A stretch of 64,000 bases of DNA from CAWCAL01 sp963695075 (GCA_963695075.1 CAVOFR010000007.1:930001-994000), one strand, 5' to 3'. Positions 16,184-24,674 are shown, counted from the stretch's first letter. The notes: generated by a model from the sequence alone, not told the origin. A program made the numbers and translations.

Positions 16184-16275
16184 GAGCGGGCCTCGAGGAC
16201 CAGCGTGGCTCCCCCGAAGCCACCTCCGACCTTGCCTCCGTTCTCCCCGAACTCGGCGATGATCCGTTCATTCAT
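16180..16275 (-). pseudogene. N-terminal remnant of a Ddn-type F420-dependent nitroreductase (31 codons)
   Basis: The 31-residue frame begins MNERIIAEFGENGGKVGG and continues GFGGATLVLEARS before a stop. This matches the first strand and helix of deazaflavin(F420)-dependent nitroreductases (pattern IIxEFRxNGGKVGGxFxGxPLLLL), whose full length is about 140 residues. The match stops abruptly where the cupin begins, with an ATGA overlap, so the rest of the gene appears deleted. It could still be translated as a leader peptide coupled to the cupin. The family identification is from memory of the motif; the truncation is seen directly. Confidence 0.6.
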
Positions 16276-16355
16276 TCGTTGATGTCCATGCGTTGACAAA
16301 CGCGGCGCCGGCCCGATCTGTTCCCCTGGGCGGGCGACCGGTACGCTGCGGCGCG

Positions 16356-16946
16356 GTGAACCCGCCCGTGAGCCTGGCCGGCCCCCGCGACCGCACGGCC
16401 GTCGTCGACACCGTCGTGGCCGCGTTTCGCCACGACCCGGCCTTCCGGTTCTTCTTCCCCGACCCCGAGAGCTACGAGGCCGAAGCGACGGTCTTCAGCC
16501 GGTACCTCTTCGATGCCCGGGTCGGCCACGACACGGTGTGGATGATCGACCGGGCCGCTGCGGTGGCGATGTGGGCGCCACCATCGCCCGAGCCGGCCGC
16601 GCCCTCCGATGGGGTCGCGGCGCGGCTCGTTGCCGCCGGCACGGATCGGGCCGCGGCGGAACGGGTGGAACGCTACGAGGCGATCGTGGAAGGGGCGATC
16701 CCGGACGCGCCGCACTGGTATCTGGGCATTCTCGCCACCCATCCCCATCACGCGGGGCAGCGACTCGGCCGGCAGGTCATGACAGCAGGCCTGGAGCGAG
16801 CCGCAGGAGAAGGCATACCCGCCTATCTCGAGACCACGAGCCCGACCAACGTCGAGCTCTACCGGCGTTCGGGCTGGAGGGTCGAGACCGAGGTGGCGGT
16901 CGACGACCTGGAAGTGTGGGTGCTCAGCCACACCGAGGGGATCTGA
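16356..16946 (+). CDS. GNAT-family N-acetyltransferase
   Basis: A 196-residue GNAT protein. The acetyl-CoA loop is HPHHAGQRLGRQVM (Q/R-x-x-G-x-G/A type), preceded by HWYLGILAT, with the C-terminal YLETTSPTNVELYRRSGW typical of the fold. GTG 16356 is preferred to TTG 16293 because TACGCT lies 8 nt upstream, the leaderless arrangement common here, and the domain begins soon after. It is divergent from the cupin and convergent with the sulfatase. The acceptor amine is unknown. Confidence 0.83.
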   Translation: MNPPVSLAGPRDRTAVVDTVVAAFRHDPAFRFFFPDPESYEAEATVFSRYLFDARVGHDTVWMIDRAAAVAMWAPPSPEPAAPSDGVAARLVAAGTDRAAAERVERYEAIVEGAIPDAPHWYLGILATHPHHAGQRLGRQVMTAGLERAAGEGIPAYLETTSPTNVELYRRSGWRVETEVAVDDLEVWVLSHTEGI

Positions 16947-16969
16947 TCCAACCCAACCGGAGAGGCGCT

Positions 16970-16992
16970 CCTGCCGGCGGACGCCGGTCAGG
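16970..16992. terminator. Hairpin between GNAT and sulfatase genes
   Basis: CCTGCCGGC and GCCGGTCAGG pair around GGAC with a single bulge. It overlaps the sulfatase stop and follows the GNAT stop, so it probably terminates both convergent transcripts. Confidence 0.45.
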
Positions 16993-18475
16993 CCTCCCGG
17001 AACCCGGTGTCGGCCTCCTGCGGATGCCGTTCGACGAGTACGTCGGCCCAGTCCGATCGGCCGGTGTCCCGGAGCCGGTTCAGATACCCGGGGAGATGAC
17101 GTCTCGTGTGGTACGGGCCTCCCTCGGCCAGCACGATCTCCATCGGATCGACGGGGGAGAGGCTGCGCTCCAGCTGTTCGGCCGTCCAGGTGTCCAGGAT
17201 CGATCTGCCGGTGGCGGCCACCCCGGTCTGATCCGGGGCCAGGTCGTGCTGCTCGTGGGGGTCGGCCGCGATGTCGAAGAGCATCTCGTCGGCCCAGTGC
17301 GGGTGGTAGCCGTCGTGCCAGGTCCGCAGGTACAGGTGATCGTCCCAGCGGACGGCTCGCTGGCACGACCAAGCCCCCTGGGACAGCACCAGGTGATCAC
17401 GACCGGACATGCCGCCGGACTCGAGCGCACCCCTGATCGAACGTCCGTCCCATTGGCGTTCGGGCACGGCGAGCCCGGCGAGGTCGACGACCGTCGCCGC
17501 CACGTCGAGGTGGTAGTGCAGGCCGTCGTCGACCCGAGGCTCCAATCCGGGCCAGCGGAGGATGGCGGGGATGTGGCAGGTCGATTCGTCGGCAGCCATG
17601 TGATCGGCGTAGACGCCGAGCTCGCCGAAGGCTTCGCCGTGATCCGAGCTGACCAGGATCGCGGTCTCGTCGAGCACACCGAGTCGGTCCAGGCGGTCGA
17701 CGATCGTGCCGACGGCGTCGTCGGCATAGCGCACTCCCGTGTCGTAGCCGTCGAAGATGCCCTTCACCGCGTCCATCGAGTCGGCGTGCCAGGGCTGCCG
17801 TTCACCCGGCGTGCCCCATTCGTCCGGTCGGAACCCCCACGGCTCCTGCGCCGAATGGGGACCGGCCATGCCCCAGTTGTGAGCGCGCACCTCCTCGGTG
17901 TGCCACGCGGGCGGGGCGTCCGAGGCGAAGGGGTTCCCGTAATCGGCCGGCGTGTTGTACGGCGTGTGTGGATCCCACAGGTGGACGTGGAGGAACCACT
18001 GGTCGTCGCCGCCACGGCGATCGAGCCAGTCGAGTGCACCGGGGAGCACCTCGTCGGCCCGTTCTCCACCGAACCCGCGCATCAGATTCATGGCCTCCAT
18101 GAACCCGTCGTTCCACCAACTGGCCGAATGGCGGAACGGGAAGCTGGAGATCGATGCGGTGTGCCAGCCCCCCCAGTAGAAGGTCGACGCCCAGGACCGG
18201 GCGGCCACCCGGCTGATGAATTCGCGCCGCCGACCTTCCGAGCGCAGATCGGCCGCCTCGCCCCCGTGGTTGACGACGCCGTTGCGGATGCCGAACATGC
18301 CGGTGATGAGCGCCGTCCGGCTGGGCAGACACGGCACGTCCGAGGCATAGACGTTCCGGAGGGTGATCCCGTCGGCCGCCAGCGCGTCGATGTTGGGAGT
18401 GGTGTCGCGGTGGTAGCCCATGCAACCGAGATGGTCCGCCCTCAGCGTGTCGATGTCGATGTAGAGGAATCTCAT
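16988..18475 (-). CDS. Sulfatase / alkaline-phosphatase-superfamily hydrolase
   Basis: A 495-residue type I sulfatase. The N-terminus YIDIDTLRADHLGCMGY carries the metal-binding Asp residues. The maturation motif is CLPSR (Cys49 with start 18475), matching C-x-P-S-R, where Cys is converted to formylglycine. HLWDPHTPY and VSSDHGEAFGE complete the metal site. No signal peptide is visible, so it is probably cytoplasmic, and maturation would need a formylglycine-generating enzyme encoded elsewhere. ATG 18475 is favoured by GAGGTGGG just upstream; GTG 18481 would add two residues. It is divergent from a HutC-type regulator, likely its controller. The sulfate ester substrate is unknown. Confidence 0.87.
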   Translation of the reverse strand: MRFLYIDIDTLRADHLGCMGYHRDTTPNIDALAADGITLRNVYASDVPCLPSRTALITGMFGIRNGVVNHGGEAADLRSEGRRREFISRVAARSWASTFYWGGWHTASISSFPFRHSASWWNDGFMEAMNLMRGFGGERADEVLPGALDWLDRRGGDDQWFLHVHLWDPHTPYNTPADYGNPFASDAPPAWHTEEVRAHNWGMAGPHSAQEPWGFRPDEWGTPGERQPWHADSMDAVKGIFDGYDTGVRYADDAVGTIVDRLDRLGVLDETAILVSSDHGEAFGELGVYADHMAADESTCHIPAILRWPGLEPRVDDGLHYHLDVAATVVDLAGLAVPERQWDGRSIRGALESGGMSGRDHLVLSQGAWSCQRAVRWDDHLYLRTWHDGYHPHWADEMLFDIAADPHEQHDLAPDQTGVAATGRSILDTWTAEQLERSLSPVDPMEIVLAEGGPYHTRRHLPGYLNRLRDTGRSDWADVLVERHPQEADTGFREA

Positions 18476-18545
18476 GCCCACCTCGGGCCTCGCGTCGGCG
18501 ATGGCGAGATATCGGGATTGTCCCGTCCGGCTATCCGTCGGGTGT

Positions 18546-18562
18546 GGTCCGGACCTTAGGAT
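18546..18562 (+). promoter_or_regulatory. Palindrome and leaderless -10 before the HutC-type regulator
   Basis: GGTCCGGACC (18546-18555) is a perfect 10-base palindrome next to TAGGAT (18557-18562), which ends 8 nt before ATG 18571. The position suits autoregulation by the GntR/HutC protein and control of the divergent sulfatase. Confidence 0.45.
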
Positions 18563-18570
18563 GTCCGGCG

Positions 18571-19329
18571 ATGACGGCGAGCAACCTCGACCGAAATGAT
18601 CCCCTTCCCCTCTGGGCTCAGCTCGAGGCGGATCTGCGACGCCGCCTGCAGGCCGGTGAGTTCGCCGAGAGGTTCCCGACCGACCTCGAGCTGACGGAGG
18701 GCTACGAGGTGAGTCGCCACACGGTCCGCGAGGCGGTCCGCCATCTCAACAAGACGGGACTGCTCCGCCGGGAGCGGGGCCGCGGCACGGTGGTCGACCA
18801 GACCGAGTTCGAGCAGTCACTCGGCACGCTGTACAGCCTGTTCCAGTCGGTCGAGTCCGCCGGCGTCGATCAGACCAGCGAGGTTCTCGCCCTCGAGATC
18901 GTGAGCGATGCCGACGCCGCGGTCCAGCTCGAGGTACCGGCCGACACCGAGTTGGTCTTCATCGAGCGGCTGAGAATGGCCGGAGGTTCCCCGCTGGCCA
19001 TCGACCGGGCCTGGCTGCCCCTCGATGTGGCCGAACCGTTGCTCCGGGTCGACTTCAGCCATACCGCGCTCTACGACGAGCTCGACAAGATCGGTGTGCT
19101 CCGTCCCGATCAGGGCTGGGAGCGGCTCACGCCGCTCGTGCCGCCGGCAGAGGATCGGCGGCGACTCCAACTGGAGGAGAACGAAGCGGCGTTCTTCCTC
19201 GAGCGACTCGGCAAGCAGGGCCAACACGCCATCGAGTGGCGGACGACCACGATCCGGGGCGATCGCTACCGCTTCGTGGCCGAGTGGTCCGCCGGTTCCC
19301 GGACCTCGCTCCGACCCACCGCGCGCTGA
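18571..19329 (+). CDS. GntR-family regulator, HutC subfamily (UTRA domain)
   Basis: A 252-residue regulator. The N-terminal winged helix (about 10-75) shows LPLWAQLEADLRRRL, FPTDLELTEGYEVSRHTVREAV and RRERGRGTVV. The C-terminal effector domain (about 85-245) is of the UTRA type, with a VFIERLRMAGGSPLAIDRAWLP-like core broken here for length. UTRA domains bind small molecules, often amino acids or sugars. It is divergent from the sulfatase with a palindrome between them, so the sulfatase gene is its likely target. ATG 18571 is supported by TAGGAT 8 nt upstream; an in-frame GTG at 18544 is possible but would overlap the palindrome. Confidence 0.87.
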   Translation: MTASNLDRNDPLPLWAQLEADLRRRLQAGEFAERFPTDLELTEGYEVSRHTVREAVRHLNKTGLLRRERGRGTVVDQTEFEQSLGTLYSLFQSVESAGVDQTSEVLALEIVSDADAAVQLEVPADTELVFIERLRMAGGSPLAIDRAWLPLDVAEPLLRVDFSHTALYDELDKIGVLRPDQGWERLTPLVPPAEDRRRLQLEENEAAFFLERLGKQGQHAIEWRTTTIRGDRYRFVAEWSAGSRTSLRPTAR

Positions 19330-19339
19330 TACCCGATTT

Positions 19340-19356
19340 CCGACCTGTTGGGTCGG
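19340..19356. terminator. Hairpin after the HutC-type regulator
   Basis: CCGACC-TGTTG-GGTCGG is a perfect 6-bp stem 10 nt after the regulator stop. The remaining 97 bp to the YeeE gene hold two small hairpins of the form AGGGGC-n-GCCC but no recognised RNA element. Confidence 0.45.
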
Positions 19357-19453
19357 GAATTAATGTGTGGCCCGAGTCGTTGGCGAACAGCAAGCAGCAC
19401 CTTTGAGGGGCATCGCCCGTCCATAGGGGCTTGCCCGAACGAAAGGGAACACC

Positions 19454-19933
19454 GTGGTTGATCTCCTGCCCGACCGGGTGCCGTGGTACATCGTCGGCCC
19501 GAGCCTGGGTCTCTGCATCGTCGGACTGTTCGCCCTGGTCAACCAGCCGCTCGGCGCCAGCGGCGCCTACGTCCACACGTCGCGGCTGGTCCGTCGCATG
19601 GACGGCGCCGCGCGGTGGCGGGTCTGGTACTTCGTCGGCATGTTCCTCGGGGGCTTCCTGGTGACCCAGGTGTTGCGGGAGGGGTCCGAGATCCGATCCG
19701 GCTACGACGCGCTCCGCGACGTGTTCCCGCTGTGGGCGGTCGTACCGATGGTGTTCCTGGGCGCGACGCTGCTCGGCTACGGCGCCGGGGTCGCCGGCGG
19801 TTGCACGTCCGGCCACGGCCTCTGCGGCACGTCGCAGCGGTCGACGGCGAGTCTGGTGAACACGGTGACGTTCATGGCGACGGCGATCGCCGCCACCGTG
19901 GTGCTCACCGTGATGACGGGAGGTGCACTGTGA
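19454..19933 (+). CDS. YeeE/YedE-family sulfur transporter, first half protein
   Basis: A 159-residue membrane protein with about four segments. It carries the conserved cysteine signature of the YeeE/YedE (TsuA/PmpA) family, AGVAGGCTSGHGLCG. Family members move thiosulfate or other sulfur species through a relay of conserved Cys residues. Here the transporter is split into two half-size genes, as in PmpA/PmpB-type pairs. The start is GTG 19454 with AAAGGGA 7 nt before it. The gene overlaps the second half by 4 bases (GTGA). It heads an operon with SulP permease and persulfide dioxygenase, so sulfur uptake linked to sulfane-sulfur detoxification is likely. Confidence 0.85.
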   Translation: MVDLLPDRVPWYIVGPSLGLCIVGLFALVNQPLGASGAYVHTSRLVRRMDGAARWRVWYFVGMFLGGFLVTQVLREGSEIRSGYDALRDVFPLWAVVPMVFLGATLLGYGAGVAGGCTSGHGLCGTSQRSTASLVNTVTFMATAIAATVVLTVMTGGAL

Positions 19934-20472
19934 AGCTCAACGCCATCGGTCTCGGGTTCGGCACGCTGTTCGGCGGTCTGTTAGCGGGCGCGAATCTGCA
20001 CGAGTACGACACGATCCACGCAATGCTCCAGCTCGCCGAGCCCGATGTCTTTCTGCTCATGGCGTCGGCCATCGCCGTGTCGGCGCCGCTCCTGTGGCTA
20101 CTGGAGCGGCGGGGCATGACGACGCCGCTCGGTGGTGCGCTCCGGTTGTCACGATCGCGACCTCAGAGGCACCACGTCCAGGGCGGCGTGTTGTTCGGTC
20201 TGGGTTGGGCCATCGCCGGCACCTGCCCGGCACCCGCGCTGGTCATGGTCTCGTCCGGTGCGCTGCTGGGACTGGTCGCCATTCCGGGCATCTTCCTGGG
20301 ATTGCACCTCCGTGAGCGTCAGGTCGGCTCGATCTTCCACATCGGCGACGGAGAGCACCGGGACTTCACCGAGGTCGATGGTTGCAGCGGGCTTGCCCCG
20401 CTCCCCGCGCCGGACGAGGTTCCCGAGAAGAGCCGGGTGAGGCCCGACACCGTAGGTTCTGTCTCCTCGTAA
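19930..20472 (+). CDS. YeeE/YedE-family sulfur transporter, second half protein
   Basis: A 180-residue partner of the preceding gene, with about four membrane segments. It carries the second conserved block of the family, GLGWAIAGTCPAPALV, whose Cys is thought to take part in sulfur relay, preceded by an N-terminal GFGTLFGGLLAGA. The last 45 residues are hydrophilic and cytoplasmic. GTG 19930 overlaps the upstream stop (GTGA), so the halves are translationally coupled. The permease gene downstream has its own promoter in the 60-bp gap, so this pair may be transcribed separately or together with it. Confidence 0.85.
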   Translation: MKLNAIGLGFGTLFGGLLAGANLHEYDTIHAMLQLAEPDVFLLMASAIAVSAPLLWLLERRGMTTPLGGALRLSRSRPQRHHVQGGVLFGLGWAIAGTCPAPALVMVSSGALLGLVAIPGIFLGLHLRERQVGSIFHIGDGEHRDFTEVDGCSGLAPLPAPDEVPEKSRVRPDTVGSVSS

Positions 20473-20514
20473 CGCACCGCCGGATCGCGGCGATGGTTGC
20501 TGGGGGCGCGAAAT

Positions 20515-20530
20515 GTCCGTATATTCGGAC
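20515..20530 (+). promoter_or_regulatory. Operator palindrome over the -10 box of the SulP-persulfide dioxygenase unit
   Basis: GTCCG-TATATT-CGGAC is a 16-base inverted repeat whose centre TATATT (20520-20525) is also a perfect leaderless -10 element, exactly 7 nt before ATG 20533. A repressor binding here would block transcription directly. ArsR-type persulfide sensors such as BigR/SqrR control comparable operons, which is inference. Confidence 0.6.
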
Positions 20531-20532
20531 TA

Positions 20533-22266
20533 ATGCTGCCGATCCTCACGTGGGCCCCGCACTACGAACGCGGTGACCTCCGCAGTGACCTGGCCGCCGG
20601 CGCAACGGTGGGAGCGATGCTGGTCCCTCAGGGCATGGCCTACGCACTCCTGGCCGGCCTGCCGCCCGAGGTCGGCCTCTACGCCGCCACCGTCCCGGTG
20701 ATCCTGTACGCCCTCTTCGGAACCTCCCGGCAACTGGCCGTGGGTCCCGTGGCCATCGTGTCGCTGATGACCGCCGCCGGACTGGCTCCGCTGTTCGAGG
20801 AGGGCACGGCCGGCTACATCAGCGCCGCCGCACTCCTCGCGCTCATGGTCGGCGTGGTCCACCTCGTGCTGGGCGCCGGACGGCTCGGCTTCCTGGTGAA
20901 CTTCCTGTCGCACTCGGTCCTGGTGGGATTCACGGCCGCGGCGGCCATCATCATCGGGTTTGGTCAGGTCAAGCACATCCTCGGGATCTCGGTGCCCCGG
21001 CAGGACAACTTCATCGACACCGTCGGCGAGGTGATGTCCACCTTCGGTGATTCCGACACGGCGACGGTCCTCCTCGGTCTCGGTGCGATCGTCCTGCTGC
21101 TGGTCCTGAAGAGGCTCGCTCCCCTGGTTCCCGCCGCACTCGTCGTGATCATCGCATCGACCGCCGCCGTGCAGGTCCTCGATCTCCGGGCCGAGGGCGT
21201 CGCGGTCGTGGGTGACATACCGGGATCGCTCCCGGCGTTCGGTCTGCCCGACGTGAGCGGTTCGCTCGTCGGGAACCTGGCGATGACGGCGCTGGTCATA
21301 ACGCTGGTCGGCTTCATGGAGTCGATCGCCGTGGCCAAGGTGTACGCCCGACGCCATCGCTACGACGTCGACGCCAACCAGGAACTGGTCGGTCTGGGTA
21401 TGGCCAATGTCGCCGCGGGTCTGTTCGGCGGCTATCCCGTCACCGGCGGGTTCTCCCGCACGGCGGTCAACGACACCGCCGGAGCCAGGACCCCGCTCGC
21501 CTCGATCATCACTGCAGGGATCGTCCTCGCCACGGTCGCCTTCTTCACCCCGCTGTTCGAGAGCCTGCCCCAAGCGGCCCTCGGCGCCATCATCATCGTC
21601 GCGGTGATCGGACTGTTCGATGTGGCCGAGATGCGCCGTATCGCGACCGTCAAGCGAACCGATCTGATCGGGCTCGGCGTCGCGTTCTTCGCCACCATCT
21701 TCCTGGGGATCGAGGTCGGCATCCTCGTCGCTGTGGTGGCGTCGATGCTCGTCGTGTTCGCCCGTATCTCCATGCCGCATTCAGCGGTCCTGGGCCGGGT
21801 GCCCGGAACGACGACCTACCGCAACGTCGCCCGATTCCCCGAGGTGGAGACGACGGAGCGCATCCGTATCATCCGCGTCGATGCCGCCCTGTCGTTCGTC
21901 AACGCCACGCCGTTGAAGCAGCTGCTACTCGAGCACGCGGCGCGGATGGCCGAGGCCGGGGGTGCCGTCGTGCTCGACGCCTCGGGTATCAACGACCTGG
22001 ATGCGACCGGGGCCGAGACATTTGCGGAAGTCCTGGACGAGTATGACGATCTGGGTGTGCCCCTGCACATCACGGACATCAAGGGCCCGGTGCGAGACGT
22101 GATGCGCCGCGCCGGGCTGTGGGATCGCCTTGGCGTCCGGATCCATCCCTCCCTCGACGATGCCATCGGGGCACTCGAGGTAGGTCGCCAGGGTCCGTTC
22201 GATCAGCGGGCCACCGGCGTGGACGAGCGAGAAGAAGCAGTACCACTCGACGACGGGAGATCGTGA
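20533..22266 (+). CDS. SulP-family anion permease with STAS domain
   Basis: A 577-residue SulP/SLC26 transporter. About residues 20-420 form the membrane domain, with typical GATVGAMLVPQGMAYALLAG near the N-terminus and GGYPVTGGFSRTAVN in segment 8. A cytoplasmic STAS domain follows (about 440-550) with AGGAVVLDASGINDLDATG. SulP proteins carry sulfate, bicarbonate or other anions. The genes on either side (YeeE/YedE pair and persulfide dioxygenase) favour a sulfur oxyanion, for example import of sulfate or export of sulfite or thiosulfate. ATG 20533 has TATATT exactly 7 nt upstream, indicating a leaderless mRNA. Its stop shares a base with the next start (TGATG). Confidence 0.9.
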   Translation: MLPILTWAPHYERGDLRSDLAAGATVGAMLVPQGMAYALLAGLPPEVGLYAATVPVILYALFGTSRQLAVGPVAIVSLMTAAGLAPLFEEGTAGYISAAALLALMVGVVHLVLGAGRLGFLVNFLSHSVLVGFTAAAAIIIGFGQVKHILGISVPRQDNFIDTVGEVMSTFGDSDTATVLLGLGAIVLLLVLKRLAPLVPAALVVIIASTAAVQVLDLRAEGVAVVGDIPGSLPAFGLPDVSGSLVGNLAMTALVITLVGFMESIAVAKVYARRHRYDVDANQELVGLGMANVAAGLFGGYPVTGGFSRTAVNDTAGARTPLASIITAGIVLATVAFFTPLFESLPQAALGAIIIVAVIGLFDVAEMRRIATVKRTDLIGLGVAFFATIFLGIEVGILVAVVASMLVVFARISMPHSAVLGRVPGTTTYRNVARFPEVETTERIRIIRVDAALSFVNATPLKQLLLEHAARMAEAGGAVVLDASGINDLDATGAETFAEVLDEYDDLGVPLHITDIKGPVRDVMRRAGLWDRLGVRIHPSLDDAIGALEVGRQGPFDQRATGVDEREEAVPLDDGRS

Positions 22267-23639
22267 TGCACTTCACCCAGTACTACCTGGACTGCCTCTC
22301 GCAGGCTTCGTACCTAGTCGGAGACGAGACCACCGGGAGAGCCGTCGTGGTCGATCCCCGGCGTGACATCGACGAGTACGTGCGCGACGCCGAGGACGCC
22401 GGTCTCACCATCGAGCTCGTGTTGGAGACGCACTTCCACGCCGACTTCCTCTCGGGCCATCTGGAGCTGGCGGCCGCCACCGGAGCGGAGATCGGGTTCG
22501 GCTCCGTGGCCGAGACCGAGTTCCCGTCGCGGCCGCTCGCCGACGGTGAACGGATCTCCCTGGGTGAGGTGACGCTCGAGATCCTGCATACCCCGGGCCA
22601 CACCCCCGAGTCGATTTCCGTCGTCGTCTACGAGCACCCCGACGACGAGGCCCCATACGGGGTCCTCACCGGAGACACGCTGTTCATCGGCGACGTCGGC
22701 CGGCCCGATCTGCTGAGCGCGATCGGATTCACGAAGGAGGATCTGGCCTCCCAGCTCTACGACAGCCTCCACGACAAGCTCATGACCCTGCCCGACGCCG
22801 CCCGGGTCTTCCCGGCCCACGGCGCGGGCTCGGCCTGCGGCAAGAACCTCTCGACCGAGACGTCGTCGACCATCGGTGAGCAGCGGGCCACGAACTACGC
22901 CGTGGCGGCCGCCGACAAGGAAACCTTCATAGGGCTGGTGACCGAGGGACAACCTCCGGCCCCCGACTACTTCCTCTTCGACGCGGTACTCAACCGACAG
23001 GCACACGACCTGTTGGACGAGACCGCCGTACCCTCCTCGATGACCCTGGAAGGAGTGCAGCACGCGCTGGACGACGGTGCCGTCCTCGTCGACGGTCGTG
23101 ATCCCGAGATCTTCTCCCGCGGCCATCTCATCGGAGCGGTCAACGTCGGCCTCAACGGTCGGTACGCGGAGTTCGCCGGCTCGGTGATCCCGTCGGACCG
23201 GGACATCGTGCTCTTCGTCGAGTTGGACAACGCGGTCGAGGCGAAGAACCGCTTGGGTCGCATCGGATTCGATCGGGTCATCGGCGTCGTGGCCGAGCCG
23301 CTTCGGCTCCTCGTCGACCATCCCGAACTGGTTCAGATCGGATCTCGCCTCACCGCCGAGGACTTCCGGGAACGCCGCCACGAACTGAGCCGGCTCCAGC
23401 TCGTCGACGTCCGCAACAAGGGCGAACTGGTGGCCGGCACCATCCCGGGTGCCGTGCACGTACCGGTCGGGGAGCTCCCCGCCCGGCTGGACGAGCTCGA
23501 CCCTTCGCTGCCCACCGTCGTCTTCTGCGCGGGCGGCTACCGCAGCTCGGTGGCGGCGAGCATGCTTCGGGCCGAGGGATTCGCCGATGTCTCCGACATC
23601 ATCGGAGGCCACGCCGCCTGGACCGAGACCGCCGACTGA
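22266..23639 (+). CDS. blh: Persulfide dioxygenase fused to two rhodanese domains
   Basis: A 457-residue protein. Residues 1-235 are a metallo-beta-lactamase fold of the ETHE1/Blh type (DPRRDIDEYV, THFHADFLSGH, HTPGHTPES, GDTLFIGDVGRPDL, FPAHGAGS). Two rhodanese domains follow. The first (about 265-350) has VLFVELDN where the active Cys loop should be and is probably inactive; the second (about 365-455) has FCAGGYRSS with the catalytic Cys. The enzyme oxidises glutathione- or low-molecular-weight-thiol persulfide to sulfite, and rhodanese domains pass sulfane sulfur. It is the last gene of the sulfur operon, coupled by TGATG to SulP. In mycothiol users the substrate may be mycothiol persulfide. 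Confidence 0.9.
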   Translation: MHFTQYYLDCLSQASYLVGDETTGRAVVVDPRRDIDEYVRDAEDAGLTIELVLETHFHADFLSGHLELAAATGAEIGFGSVAETEFPSRPLADGERISLGEVTLEILHTPGHTPESISVVVYEHPDDEAPYGVLTGDTLFIGDVGRPDLLSAIGFTKEDLASQLYDSLHDKLMTLPDAARVFPAHGAGSACGKNLSTETSSTIGEQRATNYAVAAADKETFIGLVTEGQPPAPDYFLFDAVLNRQAHDLLDETAVPSSMTLEGVQHALDDGAVLVDGRDPEIFSRGHLIGAVNVGLNGRYAEFAGSVIPSDRDIVLFVELDNAVEAKNRLGRIGFDRVIGVVAEPLRLLVDHPELVQIGSRLTAEDFRERRHELSRLQLVDVRNKGELVAGTIPGAVHVPVGELPARLDELDPSLPTVVFCAGGYRSSVAASMLRAEGFADVSDIIGGHAAWTETAD

Positions 23640-23644
23640 GCAGG

Positions 23645-23691
23645 ATATGGAGTCGCTCGGCCACCCCCAGTGTGGCCTGGTGACTCCATAT
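23645..23691. terminator. Nested inverted repeat between convergent genes
   Basis: Outer arms ATATGGAGTC (23645-23654) and GACTCCATAT (23682-23691) are perfect; inner arms GGCCAC (23659-23664) and GTGGCC (23672-23677) form a second stem. It fills the gap between the persulfide dioxygenase and aldo/keto reductase stops and is AT-rich for this genome. Confidence 0.6.
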
Positions 23692-23696
23692 TCGGC

Positions 23697-24674
23697 TCAG
23701 ACGCGGGTGGCGGACTCGATGCGTTGGACCACGTCGTCGTCGAGACGGTCGAGCACGCCGAGGGCGCCGAGGTTCTCACGCAGCTGCCCGACTCGGCTGG
23801 CTCCGAGGATGACCGAGGACACCCGGGGATTGCGGGCACACCAGGCGATGGACAGCTGCGCGGCCGAGCAGTCGAGCTCGTCGGCGATGGCCTGCAACGC
23901 CCGCACGCCGTCCCGGTAGCGATCCGAGGTGAGGTAGTCGCGCATCCACTCGTAGCCTTCGAGCGAGCCGCGGCTCCCATCGGGGATGCCGTCCAGGTAC
24001 TTGCCGGTGAGGATGCCCGACGCCAGCGGGCTCCATGTGGTGAGTCCCAGCCCGATGTCGTCGTAGAGCCGGGCGTATTCCTTCTCGACCCGGCGTCGCT
24101 CCAACAGGTTGTATTGCGGTTGTTCGACCACGGGCTTGTGGAGATGGTGCCGTTCGGCGAGGTCCCAGGCGGCCTGGATCTCGTCGGCGGCCCACTCGGA
24201 GGTCCCCCAGTAGAGCGCCTTGCCCGCGTCGATGATGTCGTGCATCGCCCGCACGGTCTCCTCGATGGGCGTTTCCGGGTCGGCGCGGTGGCAGTAGAGG
24301 ACGTCGACGAAGTCCAGCCCGAAGCGCTCGAGCGAACCGTCGATGGCATGCATCAGGTACTTGCGGTTGAGGGTGTTGGACATGTTGACGTCGTCGTGGA
24401 TGCCCCAGAACACCTTGGTGCTCACGACGTAGGAGTGACGTTCCCAGCCCAGCTCAGCGAAAGCCCGACCCATGATCCGTTCCGACTCGCCGCCGGCGTA
24501 CGCCTCGGCGTTGTCGAAGAAGTTGACGCCCGCCTCGCGGGCCACGGTGAAGCACTCGGCGGCTTCGTCGACACCGACCTGGGGGCCGAAGGTGACCCAC
24601 GACCCGAAGGAGAGGACGCTCACCTTCAGGCCGGCACGGCCGAGTCGACGGTACGGCATGGATGGTGTGCTCAT
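23697..24674 (-). CDS. Aldo/keto reductase
   Basis: A 325-residue TIM-barrel reductase of the group related to potassium-channel beta subunits and YghZ. The catalytic tetrad is visible as Asp and Tyr in FFDNAEAYAGG, Lys in VSTKVFWG and His in DVLYCHRAD; QPQYNLL and WSPLASGILTGKY are typical NADPH-site strands. ATG 24674 is preceded by TAGGGT and exactly 7 nt, so it is probably leaderless. The physiological carbonyl substrate is unknown. It is divergent from an AlkD-type gene with a 27-bp gap in which the two -10 elements overlap. Confidence 0.88.
   Translation of the reverse strand: MSTPSMPYRRLGRAGLKVSVLSFGSWVTFGPQVGVDEAAECFTVAREAGVNFFDNAEAYAGGESERIMGRAFAELGWERHSYVVSTKVFWGIHDDVNMSNTLNRKYLMHAIDGSLERFGLDFVDVLYCHRADPETPIEETVRAMHDIIDAGKALYWGTSEWAADEIQAAWDLAERHHLHKPVVEQPQYNLLERRRVEKEYARLYDDIGLGLTTWSPLASGILTGKYLDGIPDGSRGSLEGYEWMRDYLTSDRYRDGVRALQAIADELDCSAAQLSIAWCARNPRVSSVILGASRVGQLRENLGALGVLDRLDDDVVQRIESATRV

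Noticed and set aside
19380..19440. Two small hairpins (AGGGGC-n-GCCC) considered as a riboswitch before the YeeE gene
   Set aside because: They are short, lack any conserved RNA-element sequence I know and are easily formed in GC-rich DNA.
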